DNA of 64,000 bases from Hevea brasiliensis (GCF_030052815.1 NC_079496.1:66763652-66827651); one strand, 5' to 3'. Counted from the stretch's first letter, positions 47,119 to 59,935 are shown. Notes: a model not told the origin generated them from the letters alone. Translations and numbers: made by a program.

Positions 47119-50100
47119 TGTCACACCTTACCCCTCTGTAAGGCATAACATGATCCCGTAGAATACTTAATGAACTGCCGAACTTCACCTGCCGATAACT
47201 CATTAAGTACCCTACAAGGGATTTAAGACAATTTTCTTACATTTTGGAAGTGGTGAGCATTTTGGTAGGAATTAAAAATTATTTATTCAAAGTTTAAATT
47301 CTAGTAAAAATTTTTGTCCATTTTAATTTTGCCGCAAATTTTATAAAAATTTTGACAGAGTTCCGTTTGTATTTGGAGAAAACAGTTCTTCAAATACCTA
47401 AAAAAAAAAAACACTTCCAATAATTTTCTCAACTCCCAACCTTCAATTATCTCAAATCAACTCAATTCAATTCACTTCAAAATAATTCCATAATCCAAAT
47501 CAAAATTTATCATCTCAAAATATTTAATAACTTCATTCACAAGGCATAAAGTATGAAATTCACAAGTACAAATATTAATTTACAGAAGGAAATCCAAAAA
47601 TAATATTATTACAATTTATTTTACAACTGCTCAACTTTACATTGATACATAAAGCGTTATAATATTTACATCCAAAATTAACTACAATGGTATAAAATAA
47701 TACCCGTACAAAAGATCAGTGTGGTCTTCAATTCAATAGCAGCTTACTCTGTTGCTTTTTCCTTGCTCTTATCTGCGACAGCAAAATAAGCTATCGCTGA
47801 GTATAAAAATACTCAGTGGTGCACAATAAAAATTTAAAATACAATACATAAATCATTCATTGATTAAACACAATTTAAATATTTCTCAATCACATTTCAC
47901 AAATTATCAAAGCTCATAATAACACAATTTAGTCAAATAATTTAATAAACACAGTATTGCCAAAATCATACACAACTTAAGCCATGACACAAAATTTTCG
48001 ATCAATGCCGTGTTGCACACCACGAAAAAGCAATCTACAACCCCATTAATCGAAATCAATGAGGGAGGTGGCTAACTAGCTAATGAGTACTCATCCGATC
48101 TCAACCTCAATTGGCAAGCCAGAGAGGGAAGAAAATAAACGATCTCAACCCCATAAATGGAGGAGGAATAATGTGATACTGTCATGCTAAGTGTGAACAC
48201 AAAATCAATTCAAAACAATTTATTTAAATAATTTATGAGAAATCTGATCAATTTCTAAAGTCATATTTTCGATTATAAAATGGCAACATAGTACATAATT
48301 AATCACAGAAGTCAAATTTTTTAGAATAAAATATTTAAACAAGAATTATTGTGCACATACCTGATGTGAGTCGCCTCTAGGCCTTGACTCAGTCTCTCAG
48401 AGCTTCCAAGTCCTTTTCAGCTGAAACACACAGTTTCACAGTATTTCAGTACCATAACTTAGCATAAATCCAAAAATAAATTTAACTTCACTTTTACCTA
48501 GCTTTAATGTGTTAAATTCGACGTTCTCGAAATTTTTGTATTTCGAGTTACTATTCATTATTCAAGTCAAATTGTTGACTTTTTAAGGCTTAATAGGTAT
48601 GGGAACTCCAACTTCACCCACATACCACATTTTGGTCATTAAATTTGTTGGATTTGGTCATTTTCTCAAAGCTTAAGTCCTTTAGGCAAAATTATCAAAT
48701 TTTCAGTTTTGGTATCCCTAGTTGCACTATTCCATTGGTCATTCTACTGTTGGAATTTGGCAAACCTTTCTTCATAGAAAATGTTCCCTATTGTCTTAAG
48801 TTTATTCTCCTTTTTGAATCACTCCAATTGGAGTTTTGTAGCTCAAGTTATGGCCATTTCAACCATGGCTTCTAGATTGGACACAACCCAGATTTTCTGG
48901 GCAATTTTGGTTCTAGCAGTTTTGGGTCACCAACTTAGGGTGGCCAAATGACTTGGTTAGTGGCATAATTTGGATTTTTGTTCTTCATGAAAGTTTTAGG
49001 CATATATCTCATCTAACCACTGGCAAAATTTCAGGTCATTTTGACCTGCCTAGCTCGAGTTATGACTAAATGAACAAACACTGTTCATTTGGTCAGTTTG
49101 TACAGGGCAGCCTCCAATTTTTCAACTTTGGTCAATTTGTTCACTAGGTTTTGGTCACTTTTTGGGCATGCTTCCCAAATGAAAATTGTGTCATTTAGTG
49201 TCTATTTTCATCCATAATTGGTCCCATACCAATTGGACTTATAAAATTTCATTTTTGGTCCCTCAATGTAAGTTTGGTCATGCTGCCAGCAGCATGACCA
49301 CACCCCCTCCGAATTTAGCTTTAACTCCAACCATTCCAACACAACTCATTTGGTCACAAATGACCATTTTTTAATTCACAATAGGTCAAACATATCATTT
49401 ACCCATTTCTCCAAATTTTTTGCCTCAAAACCCTAGGTCTCAAACCCTAACCACACTAATTCATTGCATTTAATCACATTTAAGCATTTCAATCTTACTA
49501 CCACTTTAATTCATTCAAAACACATCATATTCTCATACATCCATTGTTGGCTGAAATTCCCTTTGGTCCGCTACAAATATTTTCTTTTGATTTTAATTAA
49601 ATTTCTAGGTTACTCAAACCACAAACATAACCAATAAACTAAAATTTTCAATTTAGATTGCTTACCTCAACTTTGATATCCAATCTTCAATTTTTCTCCT
49701 CTTTTCTTCTTTCTTTCTTATTAAATTTCTTTCTCAAGGGAAAAGAATAAGGTTTTATGGAGTGATTATGGAAGAAGTTGGGATTTGGTAAGAGTTTCAA
49801 AGCTTGAAGACAAGCTTTAATGGAGGAATTTTCATGGAGAAATAAGGGAGAGAGTGAGGCGGCAATGGGAGAAAGGAAGACAATAATTTTTTTTGTTTTT
49901 CTTTTCTTTTATTTTATTTAATTTGTCTTATGGAAGACCTAAAATAATCTAATTAATTAAATATATTAATTATTACTTTTATGGCATCATGCATGATGTC
50001 ATGCATGATGTCATCTCCCTACACCTTTTCATTTTTTTTTTCTATTAGTTCTTTAATTTAATTATCAATTCCGAAATTTTTTTTTCTCCGATTTTATTTG

Positions 50101-50551
50101 ACAGTTAGGTCAGGAGTCACCTCTCGGGGTCAATTGACCAAATTGCCCCTCGCCGGTTCATCCCGGTTTGCAAATAATTCAATATTTCTTTCGTCTCCCT
50201 GACCTAATTATTTGACTGACTTAACAGTTCTTTTTCATGATTTTCTCTTTTCCACTGTGTTCATAAGGGTCCTAAGGACTGCAGCGTCACATTTTACAGT
50301 TCAAAATTTGAGTTTAAAGCGACTTCGCAGTCCTTCCCGAGAAGGTCACCCATCGCTGTGACTCTCGGCTCGTTTAACTTCTTCTATTATGTTTTTCTTA
50401 TTTATACTTAACTAATTGGCAATTACTAATTATTTGTGTTTATGGCTTCTCTAGTTGTCTTAAGTGTAGTTATAATCCCCTTAATTGTCCGGACAGACAC
50501 CGGTCACCGGAACAGTGAAATATACCAGGCTATACAAATAGGGGTGTTACA
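47119..50551 (-). repeat. 3' LTR of element G (3433 bp)
   Basis: The plus strand runs from TGTCACACCTTACCCC to GGGGTGTTACA. CTGAGTAT/ATACTCAG is at 47797-47816, the putative acceptor at 48421-48423, a donor GTAAGC near 49660-49665, the leader hairpin at 50337-50368 and the TATA box at 50399-50406. Confidence 0.9.
50337..50406 (-). promoter_or_regulatory. TATA box and leader hairpin, G LTR
   Basis: In sense TATAAATA, then AAACGAGCCGAGAGTCAC, the loop AGCGATGG and GTGACCTTCTCGG. Both the inner (GTCAC/GTGAC) and outer (CCGAGA/TCTCGG) stems are perfect. It is the cleanest example in the window. Confidence 0.6.
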
Positions 50552-51974
50552 ATTCTCCCCCCCTTAAATAAGTTTCGTCTCGAAATTTTACTTGGTATCA
50601 ATCTCTGAAAAGCTGTGGGTGTTGTCTCCTCATGTCCTCCTCTCGTTCCCAAGTAGCCTCCTGGCCCGAATGATGGTTCCACAGCACTTTTACCAATGGT
50701 ATCTGCTTGTTCCGTAGCTGCTTCACCTCATAAGCCAAAATCTTTATGGGTTCTTCCTCATATGTGAGGTCTGGATTCACTTCAATTTCCTCTACTGGTA
50801 GTACATGAGATGGGTCTGATTGATACCTCCTCAACATAGACACATGGAAGACATTATGTATCTTCTCCAACTTTGGAGGTAGTGCCAAACGATATGCCAA
50901 AGGACCCATTCTTTCCAGAACCTCATATGGCCCGATAAAATGAGGACTTAGTTTCCCCTTTCTGCCGAATCTCATAATCCTCTTCCAAGGAGAAACCTTG
51001 AGGAAAACTTTCTCACCCAGTGCATACTCAATATCCCTTCTTTTCAAATCAATATAGGACTTTTGACGGTCTGATGCAGTTTTAAGTCGATCTTTGATTG
51101 CCTTGATCTTCTCCTCAGTTTGCTGAATAATTTCGGGTCCACTCATCTTTCTTTCACCCACTTCATCCTAACACAACGAGGTTCTACATTTTCTACCATA
51201 CAAAGCTTCATATGGAGGCATTCCAATGCTTGATTGGTAGCTGTTGTTATAAGCAAACTCAATCAAAGGCAAGTGTGTATCCCAACTACCCTCAAACTCA
51301 ATCACACAAGCCCGTAGCATGTCCTCCAAGATATGAATTACCCTCTCAGACTGGCCATCTGTCTATGGGTGGAATGCAGTATTGAAGTTCAATCTAGTTT
51401 CTAGGGCTCTTTGAAGACTACCCCAGAATCTAGAAGTGAACCTAGGATCTCTGTCTGATACAATGGATACTGGCACTCTATGAAGCCTCACAATCTCATC
51501 GATGTACAACCTGGCCAATCTGTCTAAACTATAGTCCATTTGGACTGGCAGAAAATGAGTAGACTTAGTCAGTCTGTCGACAATGACCCATACTGCATCA
51601 TGACTCTTCTGTGTCTTTGGAAGTCCCATCACAAAATCCATCGTTATTCTTTCCCATTTCCATTCTGGCATTGGTAGTGGATGTAACAACCCAGTGGGTA
51701 CCTGATGCTCTGCCTTTACTTGCTGACAAGTTAGGCATTTGGATACAAACTCTGCCACATCTCTTTCCATACCCATCCACCAGTAATGCTCCTTTAGCCC
51801 TCTATACATTTTTGTACCACCAGGGTGCATGGCAAAAGGAGACTCATGTGCTTCTTTCAAAATGATCTGCCTCAAATCAATATCATTAAGAACACACATT
51901 TTGCCCTGGTGTAGCAATAAACCATCATCTCTGATTGAGAATTCTGGTTTCTTGCCCTGTCGGACTTCTTCCAA
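50552..51974 (-). pseudogene. Element G integrase and chromodomain
   Basis: The polypurine tract (plus strand ATTCTCCCCCCCTT) abuts the LTR. The C-terminal part (51161-50598) has IKDRLKTASDRQKSY, FIGPYEVLERMG, VFHVSMLRRY and the chromodomain-like LVKVLWNHHSGQEATWE. The core and finger (51974-51363) keep [30 protein letters not shown] and SIVSDRD. A stop follows FHP at 51363, directly before DGQSERVIH, and another follows the GRKCRTSLC stretch near 51170. There is no intron-like insert. Integrase with a chromodomain would insert DNA and may target marked chromatin. The stops inactivate it. Confidence 0.9.
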
Positions 51975-53371
51975 CAGCTTCTAATACCTTTCATCATTCT
52001 GAGCAGCCATTCCGATCTGATCAATCAACACAGGCTGTACATGCCATGCAACTGCTGTCTGCCCCTCATCATTAATCTCTAAACTGGTATGTAATGATCT
52101 CAACTCATTTACCAAAGACAAAGGAGTAACCCGTAGACTTGCCATAGTCTTGCGACTTAGGGCGTCAGCTACAACATTAGCTTTCCCTGGCTGATAGTCT
52201 ATCAGACAATCATAGTCTTTTATAAACTCTAACCATCTCCTCTGTCTCAAATTCAACTCTTTCTGGGTGCCCAAATACTTCAAACTCTTATGATCTGTGT
52301 AGATATAACACTTCTCCTCATACAAATAATGTCTCCAGATCTTAAGAGCAAACACAATAGCTGCAAGGTCCAAATAATGTGTTGGATAATTACTCTCATG
52401 CGGTTTTAGCTGGCGTGATGCATAGTAAATAACATTTTGATCTTGCATCAACACACAACCTAATTCATTGTGAGAAGCATCGCTGTAAACTGTATATTCT
52501 TTACCCGGTGTAGGTAAAGTCAGGATTGGAGCCTCTGTCAAACATCTTTTTAATTCATCAAAACTTTGCTGGCATTTATCCGTCCACTGAAATTTCACAT
52601 CCTTTCTAAGCAACTTGGTCAATGGAGATGCCAACATGGAGAATCCCTTCACAAATCGACGGTAGTATCCAGCTAACCCCAGAAAACTGTGAATCTCTGT
52701 GACATTTCTGGGTGGCTTCCAATTAAGGACAGCTTCAATCATGCTAGGATCTACCTTAATACCCTCTACTGATACTATGTGCCCCAAAAAGGATATCTCC
52801 TTCAGCCAAAATTCACATTTCGATAATTTAGCGTATAGCTGTTTCTCCCTCAAAGTCTGCAGTACAATCCGCAGATGTATATCATGCTCTTCTGCATTCC
52901 TCGAATAGACCAATATATCATCAATAAATACCACAACAAACTGGTCGAGGTATGGTCTGAAAATAGTGTTCATCAGATCCATAAAAGCAGCCGGAGCATT
53001 AGTTAACCCGAATGACATGACCAAGAACTCATAATGGCCATAGCGGGTTCTGAAGGTAGTTTTAGGAATACTCTACTCTTGTACTTTTAGCTGATAATAA
53101 CCTGATCTCAGTTCAATTTTGGAGAACACAATTGCACCTCTCAACTGATCAAATAAGTCATCAATGCAGGGCAATGGGTATCTGTTCTTTATTGTCACCT
53201 TATTCAACTGCCGATAGTCAATGCATAACCGAAGAGTGCCATTCTTCTTCTTTACAGACAATACTGGCGCTCCCTAAGGTGACACACTAGGGCGGATAAA
53301 GCCCTTATCAAGTAGCTCTTGCAACTGTACTTTCAATTCTTTTAGTTCTGCTGGTGCCATTCTGTATGGCG
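51975..53371 (-). pseudogene. Element G reverse transcriptase and RNase H
   Basis: The long open part (53024-51981, 347 codons) has [14 protein letters not shown], the intact FIDDILVYS box, the [16 protein letters not shown] connection and RNase H with [17 protein letters not shown] and VVADALSRK. The usual RNase H LELAA motif reads LDLAA (Asp codon at 52368-52370), so the catalytic Glu is replaced. N-terminal RT is at 53261-53073 ([23 protein letters not shown]), with stops at about 53070 and near 53275, in the SPWGAP motif. A stop at 51975-51977 separates the C-terminal end from integrase. Confidence 0.9.
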
Positions 53372-53960
53372 TTATGGAGATTGGGTCACACCAGGCATAA
53401 CATCAATTTCAAACTGCACTTCTCTTTCTGGAGGTAATCCTGGCAATTCATCAGGAAACACATCCGGAAAGTCACATACAGTAGGAATGTCCCTCAGTGC
53501 TGGACTCCCCACTTGGGTGTCTATCACATGTGCCAAGTACGCCTCACACCCTTTCCTAATCATTTTTCTGGCCAGTGCAGCTGAAATGATGTTTGAAGGC
53601 AATAACTGCCTCTCTCCATGTATTACTACATCACCATACTGAGGGAGACCAAAAGTGATCTTGATCTCTGATCCAATCATGGCATAATGCCTGGCTAACC
53701 AATCCATGCCCAAGATAATGTCATAATCTCTGAAGGCATTTCAATCAAATTAGATAGAAAAGTGTGTCCTTGGATCACCAATGGACAATCCCTATATAAT
53801 TTATTTACCTTGACCTCCTAGCCTAATGGACTAGTCACTAGCACATCATAGTCCATTGGTGCACACTGAGTAGCAGTAGAACACATCACACTAGCACTAA
53901 CATACGAATGTGTGGAGCCAGGACCAAATAACACATGTACATCTTGGTCAAGGATGGAAA
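53372..53960 (-). pseudogene. Element G protease, catalytic Asp lost
   Basis: Retropepsin-like protease. The active-site stretch, normally D-x-GST, reads LFGPGSTHSYVS; the codon at 53923-53925 is GGT instead of an Asp codon. A frame change near 53740-53815 separates this from MGMDWLARH and the tail with FPDELPGLPPEREV, which leads into RT. The protease would cut the polyprotein. Both the missing Asp and the shift disable it. Confidence 0.88.
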
Positions 53961-55078
53961 AATTACCAGCTACAACGTCTGATGTTTCAGCCTCCTCCCT
54001 CTGACGCATGGTATACACTCTGACTGGTGCACCACTGGGTACTGGCTGGTTAACAGTGCTTTGACTTCTGGGAGTGTTACCACGACCCCTACCTCTGCCT
54101 CTACCTCTAGCAGCTGACTGTGACCCTCTAGGTGCAGAGACTTGGGTTGATCCTTCAGATGTAGTACAAAGGTCCAGACCAGCGCGGACTAGTACAATCC
54201 TTAGCGAAATGTCCGCTCCCTCCACAGTTAAAACATGCACCGGTGGCCTTGAAACAAATCCCACTGTGAGTTCTACCACAAGTTTCACACTGTCATACTG
54301 ATAGAGCTCCTCGGGTGCTCGCTGGTCACGACTGCACCGGGGTGGTCTTTGGCCAGAAAATCTACCTCTACTAGATCTACGGGAGCTGGATCCCCCAAAT
54401 TGTTTCCTCTTTCTAGAACCACTCTCAGATGCTTGTCCCGTACTCTTTTCAGTATTCTCTTTCTCTTGTGTACCCTTCTTCACTGCCCCTTTTGATTCTA
54501 TCCTTTCCAGTTCTAGGGCCTGTCAGATCAACTCAGCGAAATTCTGATGTCGGAAACCCACGACTTGCATCCTCAGATTTGGCCTTAACCCGGACTCAAA
54601 CCTCTTACATCTATCTCTGTGGGTGGAGACTAAGCTTCCAGCATAGTGGCTTAGCCTTGAAAAGTCTCTCTCATACTCTGCTATGGTTCTGTCTCCTTGT
54701 TTCAAACTCAAGAATTCTTGTAATTTCATATCTACATATGCATCAGGAACCCATTTCTGCCTGAATTCCCTCAGGAAGTCTGTCTATGTCAGCATAGGTG
54801 GCTCAACCAGGCTGTGAGGGATGGTCTTCCACCATTCATATGCATCCCCTTGGAGAATAGATACTGAATACTTAAATTTTAATTCTTTAGTACACTACAG
54901 CTTTCTAAAAACCCGTTTCATTCTTTCCAACCACTGTTCTGCCTCTAGTGGATCTACATTGCCTTTAAACTCGGCAGCCCCAAATTTCATCAATTTTTCA
55001 TGTTGCCGAGCTGAGGGCTATAGTTGTGCTACAGGTGCTTGCATTTGAGCTTGGGGTGGCACATTACCCGCCATTTGC
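53961..55078 (-). pseudogene. Element G gag, truncated at the copia junction
   Basis: From the junction: QQMAGNVPPQAQMQAPVAQ, then a UAG at 55018-55020, then the capsid domain (FKGNVDPLEAEQWLERM, LQGDAYEWWKTI) with more stops. A clean stretch at 54729-54523 has SLKQGDRTIAEYERDFSRL and LRPNLRMQVVGF. A stop follows AELI. The basic and RG-rich part is at 54483-53970, but the zinc knuckle is out of frame near 54250-54310. The N-terminal 50 or so codons are missing beyond 55078. The UAG is at the same point as in B. Confidence 0.85.
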
Positions 55079-55986
55079 TGGATAATATTCTGTTGATAGG
55101 TAATGACATAAGTATGTTGACAACTATGAATATATGGTTGTCAAATACATTCACCATGAAAGACTTAGGGGAGGCAACCTATATTCTTGGGATTAGCATT
55201 TATAGAGATAGAGCGAAAAGAATAATTGGTTTATCCCAAAGTCTATACTTGGAAAAGGTGTTAAAGAAGTTTAACATGCTTGATTCTAAGAGAGGATTGT
55301 TACCAGTGAGACCTGGTATCCACCTTTCTAAAGAGATGTCTCCAAAAACACCTGAAGAAAGAGATAAAATGGTCAGGATTCCATATGCTTTGGTTATTGG
55401 AAGTTTGATGTATGCAATGTTGTGTACTAGGCCGGATATCTCATATGCTGTTAGTTTGACTAGCAGGTATCAATCCAATCCAGGTTTGGAACACTGGATA
55501 GCTGTCAAGAACATCCTTAAGTACTTGAGAAGAACTAAGGATTTATTCTTGATATATGGAGGTGGTAACTTGCAATTGGATGGTTATACTGATTCTGATT
55601 TCTAATCAGATATCGATGATAAAAAGTCTACATCTAGGTTTGTGTTCATTTGTAAAGGAAGTGCAGTTAGTTGGAAGAGTTCCAAACAGAGTACGACTGC
55701 TGGTTCCACTACAGAGGCCGAGTATATTGCTGCATCAGATGCTGCAAAAGAAGCTGTTTAGATATAAGGAACCCCGCTCTCACCAGAAATCCAAACACAT
55801 AGAAAGGCACTACCACATTATCATAAAAATAGTTGGACGAGGCGATGTAGCCATGCAGAAAATAGCATCAATTGAAAATCCAGCTGATCCATTTACTAAA
55901 CCTATGTCACAAACTCAGCTAGACCGATATCTTGAGAAGATGGGTATAAGATATTGTAATGAATGGCTCTAGTTCTAGTGGGAGAT
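55079..55986 (+). pseudogene. Copia F RT C-terminus and RNase H
   Basis: The copia reading starts in the RT catalytic box: the Asp-Asp pair reads Asp-Asn at the junction (DNILLIGND). It continues with LSNTFTMKDLGEATYILGI, KRIIGLSQSLYLEKVL, RPDISYAVS and YLRRTKDLFLIYGGG. A stop follows GYTDSDF near 55603. A small deletion near 55760 shifts the frame to KEPRSHQKSKHIERHYH and PFTKPMSQTQLDR, ending NEWL and a stop near 55970. The polypurine tract AGTGGGAGAT (55977-55986) abuts the LTR. It is the same family as H. Confidence 0.9.
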
Positions 55987-58080
55987 TATTAGTAGTATGC
56001 CCTAGAGCATATCATTTAGTATGTATCTTGTACATCTTTTATTAATAAAAGGTATTCTCACTTTTCCGTTTACATAATATATTTATGTGTAATAGAAAAG
56101 GTCCATTGATTTTTTGTTAGAAATTCTATTCTTAAGTTGTTAAGAATATGAGGACAGTATTTCTAGCATAAAGTATCATAAATTGGTTCACAATCAAGGA
56201 TACTTTACAATAAGGACATGACTTATCTAGAAAGATTGTAATCATGTTTGTTCCCAAATTATTTATATGAGATGTAAATAAGATGGAATGGTGAGTCTTA
56301 TGCCATATAACAAACATGATAGGCACTTATACATGATAAGTAGGTCGAACCAGTAACATTTATGATAAGCACATGGAGTTTTGGTCTTGTCAATGTATTG
56401 TCATAAATCATATCAGTGCATATAATCTTTAGACCTGAGATAGCACAGTTATCTTGTATATAAGTGGTTTGAGTTTGATACTGCTTTCATACTCGTACTG
56501 TGTATGGGTATATGGGCATGTGTTGGCTCTTACTAGTTATATATGGAGGTAGGTGTTGATCAAGATGGAATTTGTTCCTCTAAGTAAATAGGGATAAAAT
56601 CTTATGTTCATTTTAATTATTCTTGATGTTTCAAGTTCCTAGCCAGGACAGATAGATTTATTCAGAAAAGAGTTTCTGATGAGAAAATCTTTTTAATCAA
56701 GAAATGAAATTAAAAGAGAACATAATATTCATAGCAAATGGGATTTGACATAAACCATGACTCCAGCTTGAATTGGGATTTTGTAACAGAGAGATTCTAG
56801 CGCATGGTAATATATGATTATAGGTTCATTTAAGGTAAACCTTATTACTAATTTGGTGGCCATGGCATGCTATGCTAGGTGTTAACTATGGTCTATGAGG
56901 TGCATAAAATGATTTAGAGAAATCATTTATGGTAAGAAAGAGTTCTGATGATATTAAGAGTTGATATCATATCTCATTGCCAATTAGTGATGCGCCTAGT
57001 AAGTCACACACATACATAAGTAATCATCAAATTAAATATGATTTAATTAATTAATTAAAGAGTTTAATTGATTAATTAAATATGTTTGGTTTATAATTAG
57101 ATTGCAAAGTCCCTAGCATGGCTTGAAACCAAATTTAGATTATTGGATGTATAGTATAAGTTAAATTTATATTTAAAGTATTTAAATATAAATTTAATTA
57201 ATGAGAAATTAATTAATAGAGATTAATTAATTAATTAATATTTGATATAAATTGATTAAAAGAAGAGAAATAATTATTTTGGGTTGAGACTCAAAATTAA
57301 GACACAGGGGTATTTTGGTCATTTCACAGGGTGACATATGGCACCATGAGATGGTGACACATGGCACTACACATAAGCTTGCCATATGTCTTTTAATCAT
57401 GTAAGATGATCAATGTAAAGATTAAATATAGGTTTGACACTTGGCATAATGTGATTGGGTCAATTAAACCTAGAGCCAATCAAAAGGTGACATGTGGCAA
57501 GGGTTTTAAGTGGTGACCTAGCTATATAATGTATTGTCATGAAAAGAAAATAACAAGCTGCTGTTTCTTCAAAGGTGCCGCCACCCAAAGGAGTCTCTTC
57601 TTCTCTCATCAATTCAAAGAGATTTGCCAACAATCTCTTGAATTAAAAATACTAGAAATTATTTCTAGTGTCCTGTTTACATCTGTAATCTCTCAAAAGG
57701 CAAAACTTGATTTTCTAATTTATAGAAAAAGCTTTAAAAGCTGTTCAAGGGCTACCATAGGTGATCTTGGTGTGGACAAGCTAGAGGGATAACATCTGAT
57801 GTCCTAGACGCATCCCAAAGGTGCCAAACACACTGCAGTGCATCCAAAGGTTAGTGCACTTATTCTTGATCTAATCTAGGGTTCTAATGAATTAATCTGT
57901 TAATTCTAAAATCTTAAATGCAAATGTAGATATAAAAATATATTAAAAGAGTTTTAATATGCTGTTTATCATTGAAATCAAATAGATAAAAATAAATCTT
58001 GCATGATGCATGTGACCCTAGATGAAAAATTTTGAATTTCAATTATCTAAACTTATGTTTTTCATGCTTCCGCTCCTTCA
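55987..58080 (+). repeat. 3' LTR of copia F (2094 bp)
   Basis: It starts TATTAGTAGTATGCCC after the polypurine tract and ends CTTCCGCTCCTTCA at the CAAAC duplication. It matches the F 5' LTR and, more distantly, both H LTRs in reverse complement. Confidence 0.92.
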
Positions 58081-58085
58081 CAAAC

Positions 58086-59372
58086 TTGCATGCAATGCTT
58101 TTAACTCATGTACCATAAACAAGGAAGAAATTCTTAGACTTGACATAGTCTTACAACTTAAGGCGTTAGTCACCACATTTGCTTTCCTTGGCTGATAGTC
58201 TATCAGACAATTATAATCTTTAATCAGTTCTAATCATCTTCTTTGTCTCAAATTCAACTCTTTCTGAGTGCCCAGATACTTCAAACTCTTATGATCTGTA
58301 TAGATGTAATACTTCTCCCCATATAAGTAGTGTCTCCAGATCTTAAGAGCAAAGACAATAGTTGCAAGCTCCAAGTCATGTGTCGGATAAGTCCTCTCAT
58401 GCGGTTTCAACTGGCATGATGCATATGCAATGACATTTCGATCTTGCATCAGTACACAGCCTAACCCATTGTGAGAAGTATCGTTGTAAATAGTATACTC
58501 TTTACCCAGGGTAGGTAAGGTAAGGGCTGGAGCTTCAGTCAAACACCTCTTCAACTCATCAAAGCTCTGCTAGCATTTATCCATCCACTGAAATTTCACA
58601 TCTTTCCGAAGCAGCTTGGTCAGTGGAGAACCCAACATAGAGAACCCCTTCACAAATCGGCGGTAGTATCCAGCTAAACCCAGAAAATTGTGAATTTTTG
58701 TGACATTCCTGGGTGGCTTCCAATTAAGGATAGCTTCAATTTTACTAGGATATACCTTAATGCCCTCTGTCGATACTATGTGCCCCAAGAAAGAAATTTC
58801 TTTCAGCTAAAATTCACATTTCGATAATTTGGCTTATAGTTGTTTCTCTCTCAAAGTTTGTAGTACAATCCGCAGATGTCTATCATGCTCCTCTGCACTC
58901 CTCGAATACACCAAGATATCATCAATAAACACCACCACAAATTGATTGAAGTATGGTCTGAAGATAGTGTTCATCAGATCCAAAAATGCAGTTGGAGCAT
59001 TGATTAACCCAAATGGCATGACCAGGAACTCATAATGGCCATATCGGGTTCTAAAAGCAGTTTTAGGGATACTGTGCTCTTGCACCTTTAGCTGATAATA
59101 ACTCGATTTCAGGTCAATTTTGGAGAACACAGCTACACCCTTCAACTGATCAAGTAGGTCATCAATGCGGGGCAATGGATATCTGTTCTTTATTGTCATC
59201 TTATTCAACTGTCGGTAATCAATACATAAGCGGAGATGGCCATCTTTCTTCTTAACAAATAATACTGGTGCTCCCCAAGGTGACACACTAGGGCGAATGA
59301 AGCCCTTGTCAAGTAGTTTTTGCAACTGTACCTTCAACTCTTTCAATTCTGCTGGTGCCATTCTATTTGGTG
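58086..59372 (-). pseudogene. Element C reverse transcriptase and RNase H
   Basis: RT N-terminal to palm is at 59361-58834 ([43 protein letters not shown]) with an intact FIDDILVYS box. A stop follows EKQL at 58834, and another separates the KCEF/LKEISF stretch. The connection (58788-58570) has [16 protein letters not shown]. RNase H (58554-58234) has [11 protein letters not shown], the intact LELA motif and [10 protein letters not shown]. The last 150 bp are decayed, with ADALS reading TNALS. The reading is cut at 58086 by copia F and continues at 45319. Confidence 0.9.
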
Positions 59373-59935
59373 TTAAGGATCCACACCAGACACAACATCA
59401 ATCTCAAACTGCACCTCTCTTTCCGGAGGTAATCCTGGCAGCTCATCAGGAAACATATCTAGAAAGTCACATACTATAGGGATGTCCCTGAATGCTGGAC
59501 TCCCCACTTGGGTGTCTATTACATGTACCAAATATGCTTCACACCCTTTTCTGATCATTTTTCTGGCTAGTGCAGCCGAAATGATGTTTGATGGCAATAG
59601 CTGCCTCTCCCCATGTATTACCACATCACTATACAAAGGGAGACCAAAAGTGACTGTCTTCAGTCTACAGTCAACTATGGCGTGATGCCTGGCTAACCAA
59701 TCCATGCCCAAGATGATATCATAATCTCTGAAGGGCATTTCTATCAGATCGGGGAGAAAAATATATCCTTGGATCACCAAAGGACAATCTTTGTACATTC
59801 TGTTGACTCTGACCTCTTATCCCAATGGACTTGTTACTAGCACCTCAAAATCCATTTTGACACACAGAACAGCAAGAGAACTAACGATGCTAGCACTAAC
59901 ATAGGAATGGGTAGAACCCTGATCAAACAGTACAA
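59373..59935 (-). pseudogene. Element C protease
   Basis: The catalytic stretch reads LFDQGSTHSYVS near 59920, so the Asp is kept and the usual Pro is Gln. A stop follows VLVTSPLG at 59817. The downstream part (59798-59373) has YDIILGMDWLARHHAIVDC, ERQLLPSNIISAALARKM and the PDELPGLPPEREVQF tail. A frame change near 59370 separates it from RT (MAPAELKEL). One stop and one shift disable it. Confidence 0.87.

Larger units (their letters stand above)
47119..55078 (-). mobile_element. Element G: 5'-truncated gypsy element inside copia F
   Basis: The 3' LTR is at 47119-50551 and the internal region at 50552-55078, in the order gag, protease, RT, RNase H, integrase, chromodomain. The gag N-terminus stops at 55078 against copia RT, so primer site and 5' LTR are gone. 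No target duplication can be checked because the right border is deleted. G is the most complete gypsy pol in the window but has stops in most domains. Confidence 0.88.
45320..58080 (+). mobile_element. Element F: Ty1/copia element with nested G, TSD CAAAC
   Basis: CAAAC flanks it at 45315-45319 and 58081-58085, and C's pol reads through when F is removed. F's 5' LTR is 45320-47118, cut by G. Its internal remnant is 55079-55986 and its 3' LTR 55987-58080. Everything from the end of the 5' LTR through gag, integrase and most of RT is missing. One deletion that also removed G's 5' end explains this. Both LTRs begin TATTAG where the same family in H begins TGTTAG. Confidence 0.88.
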
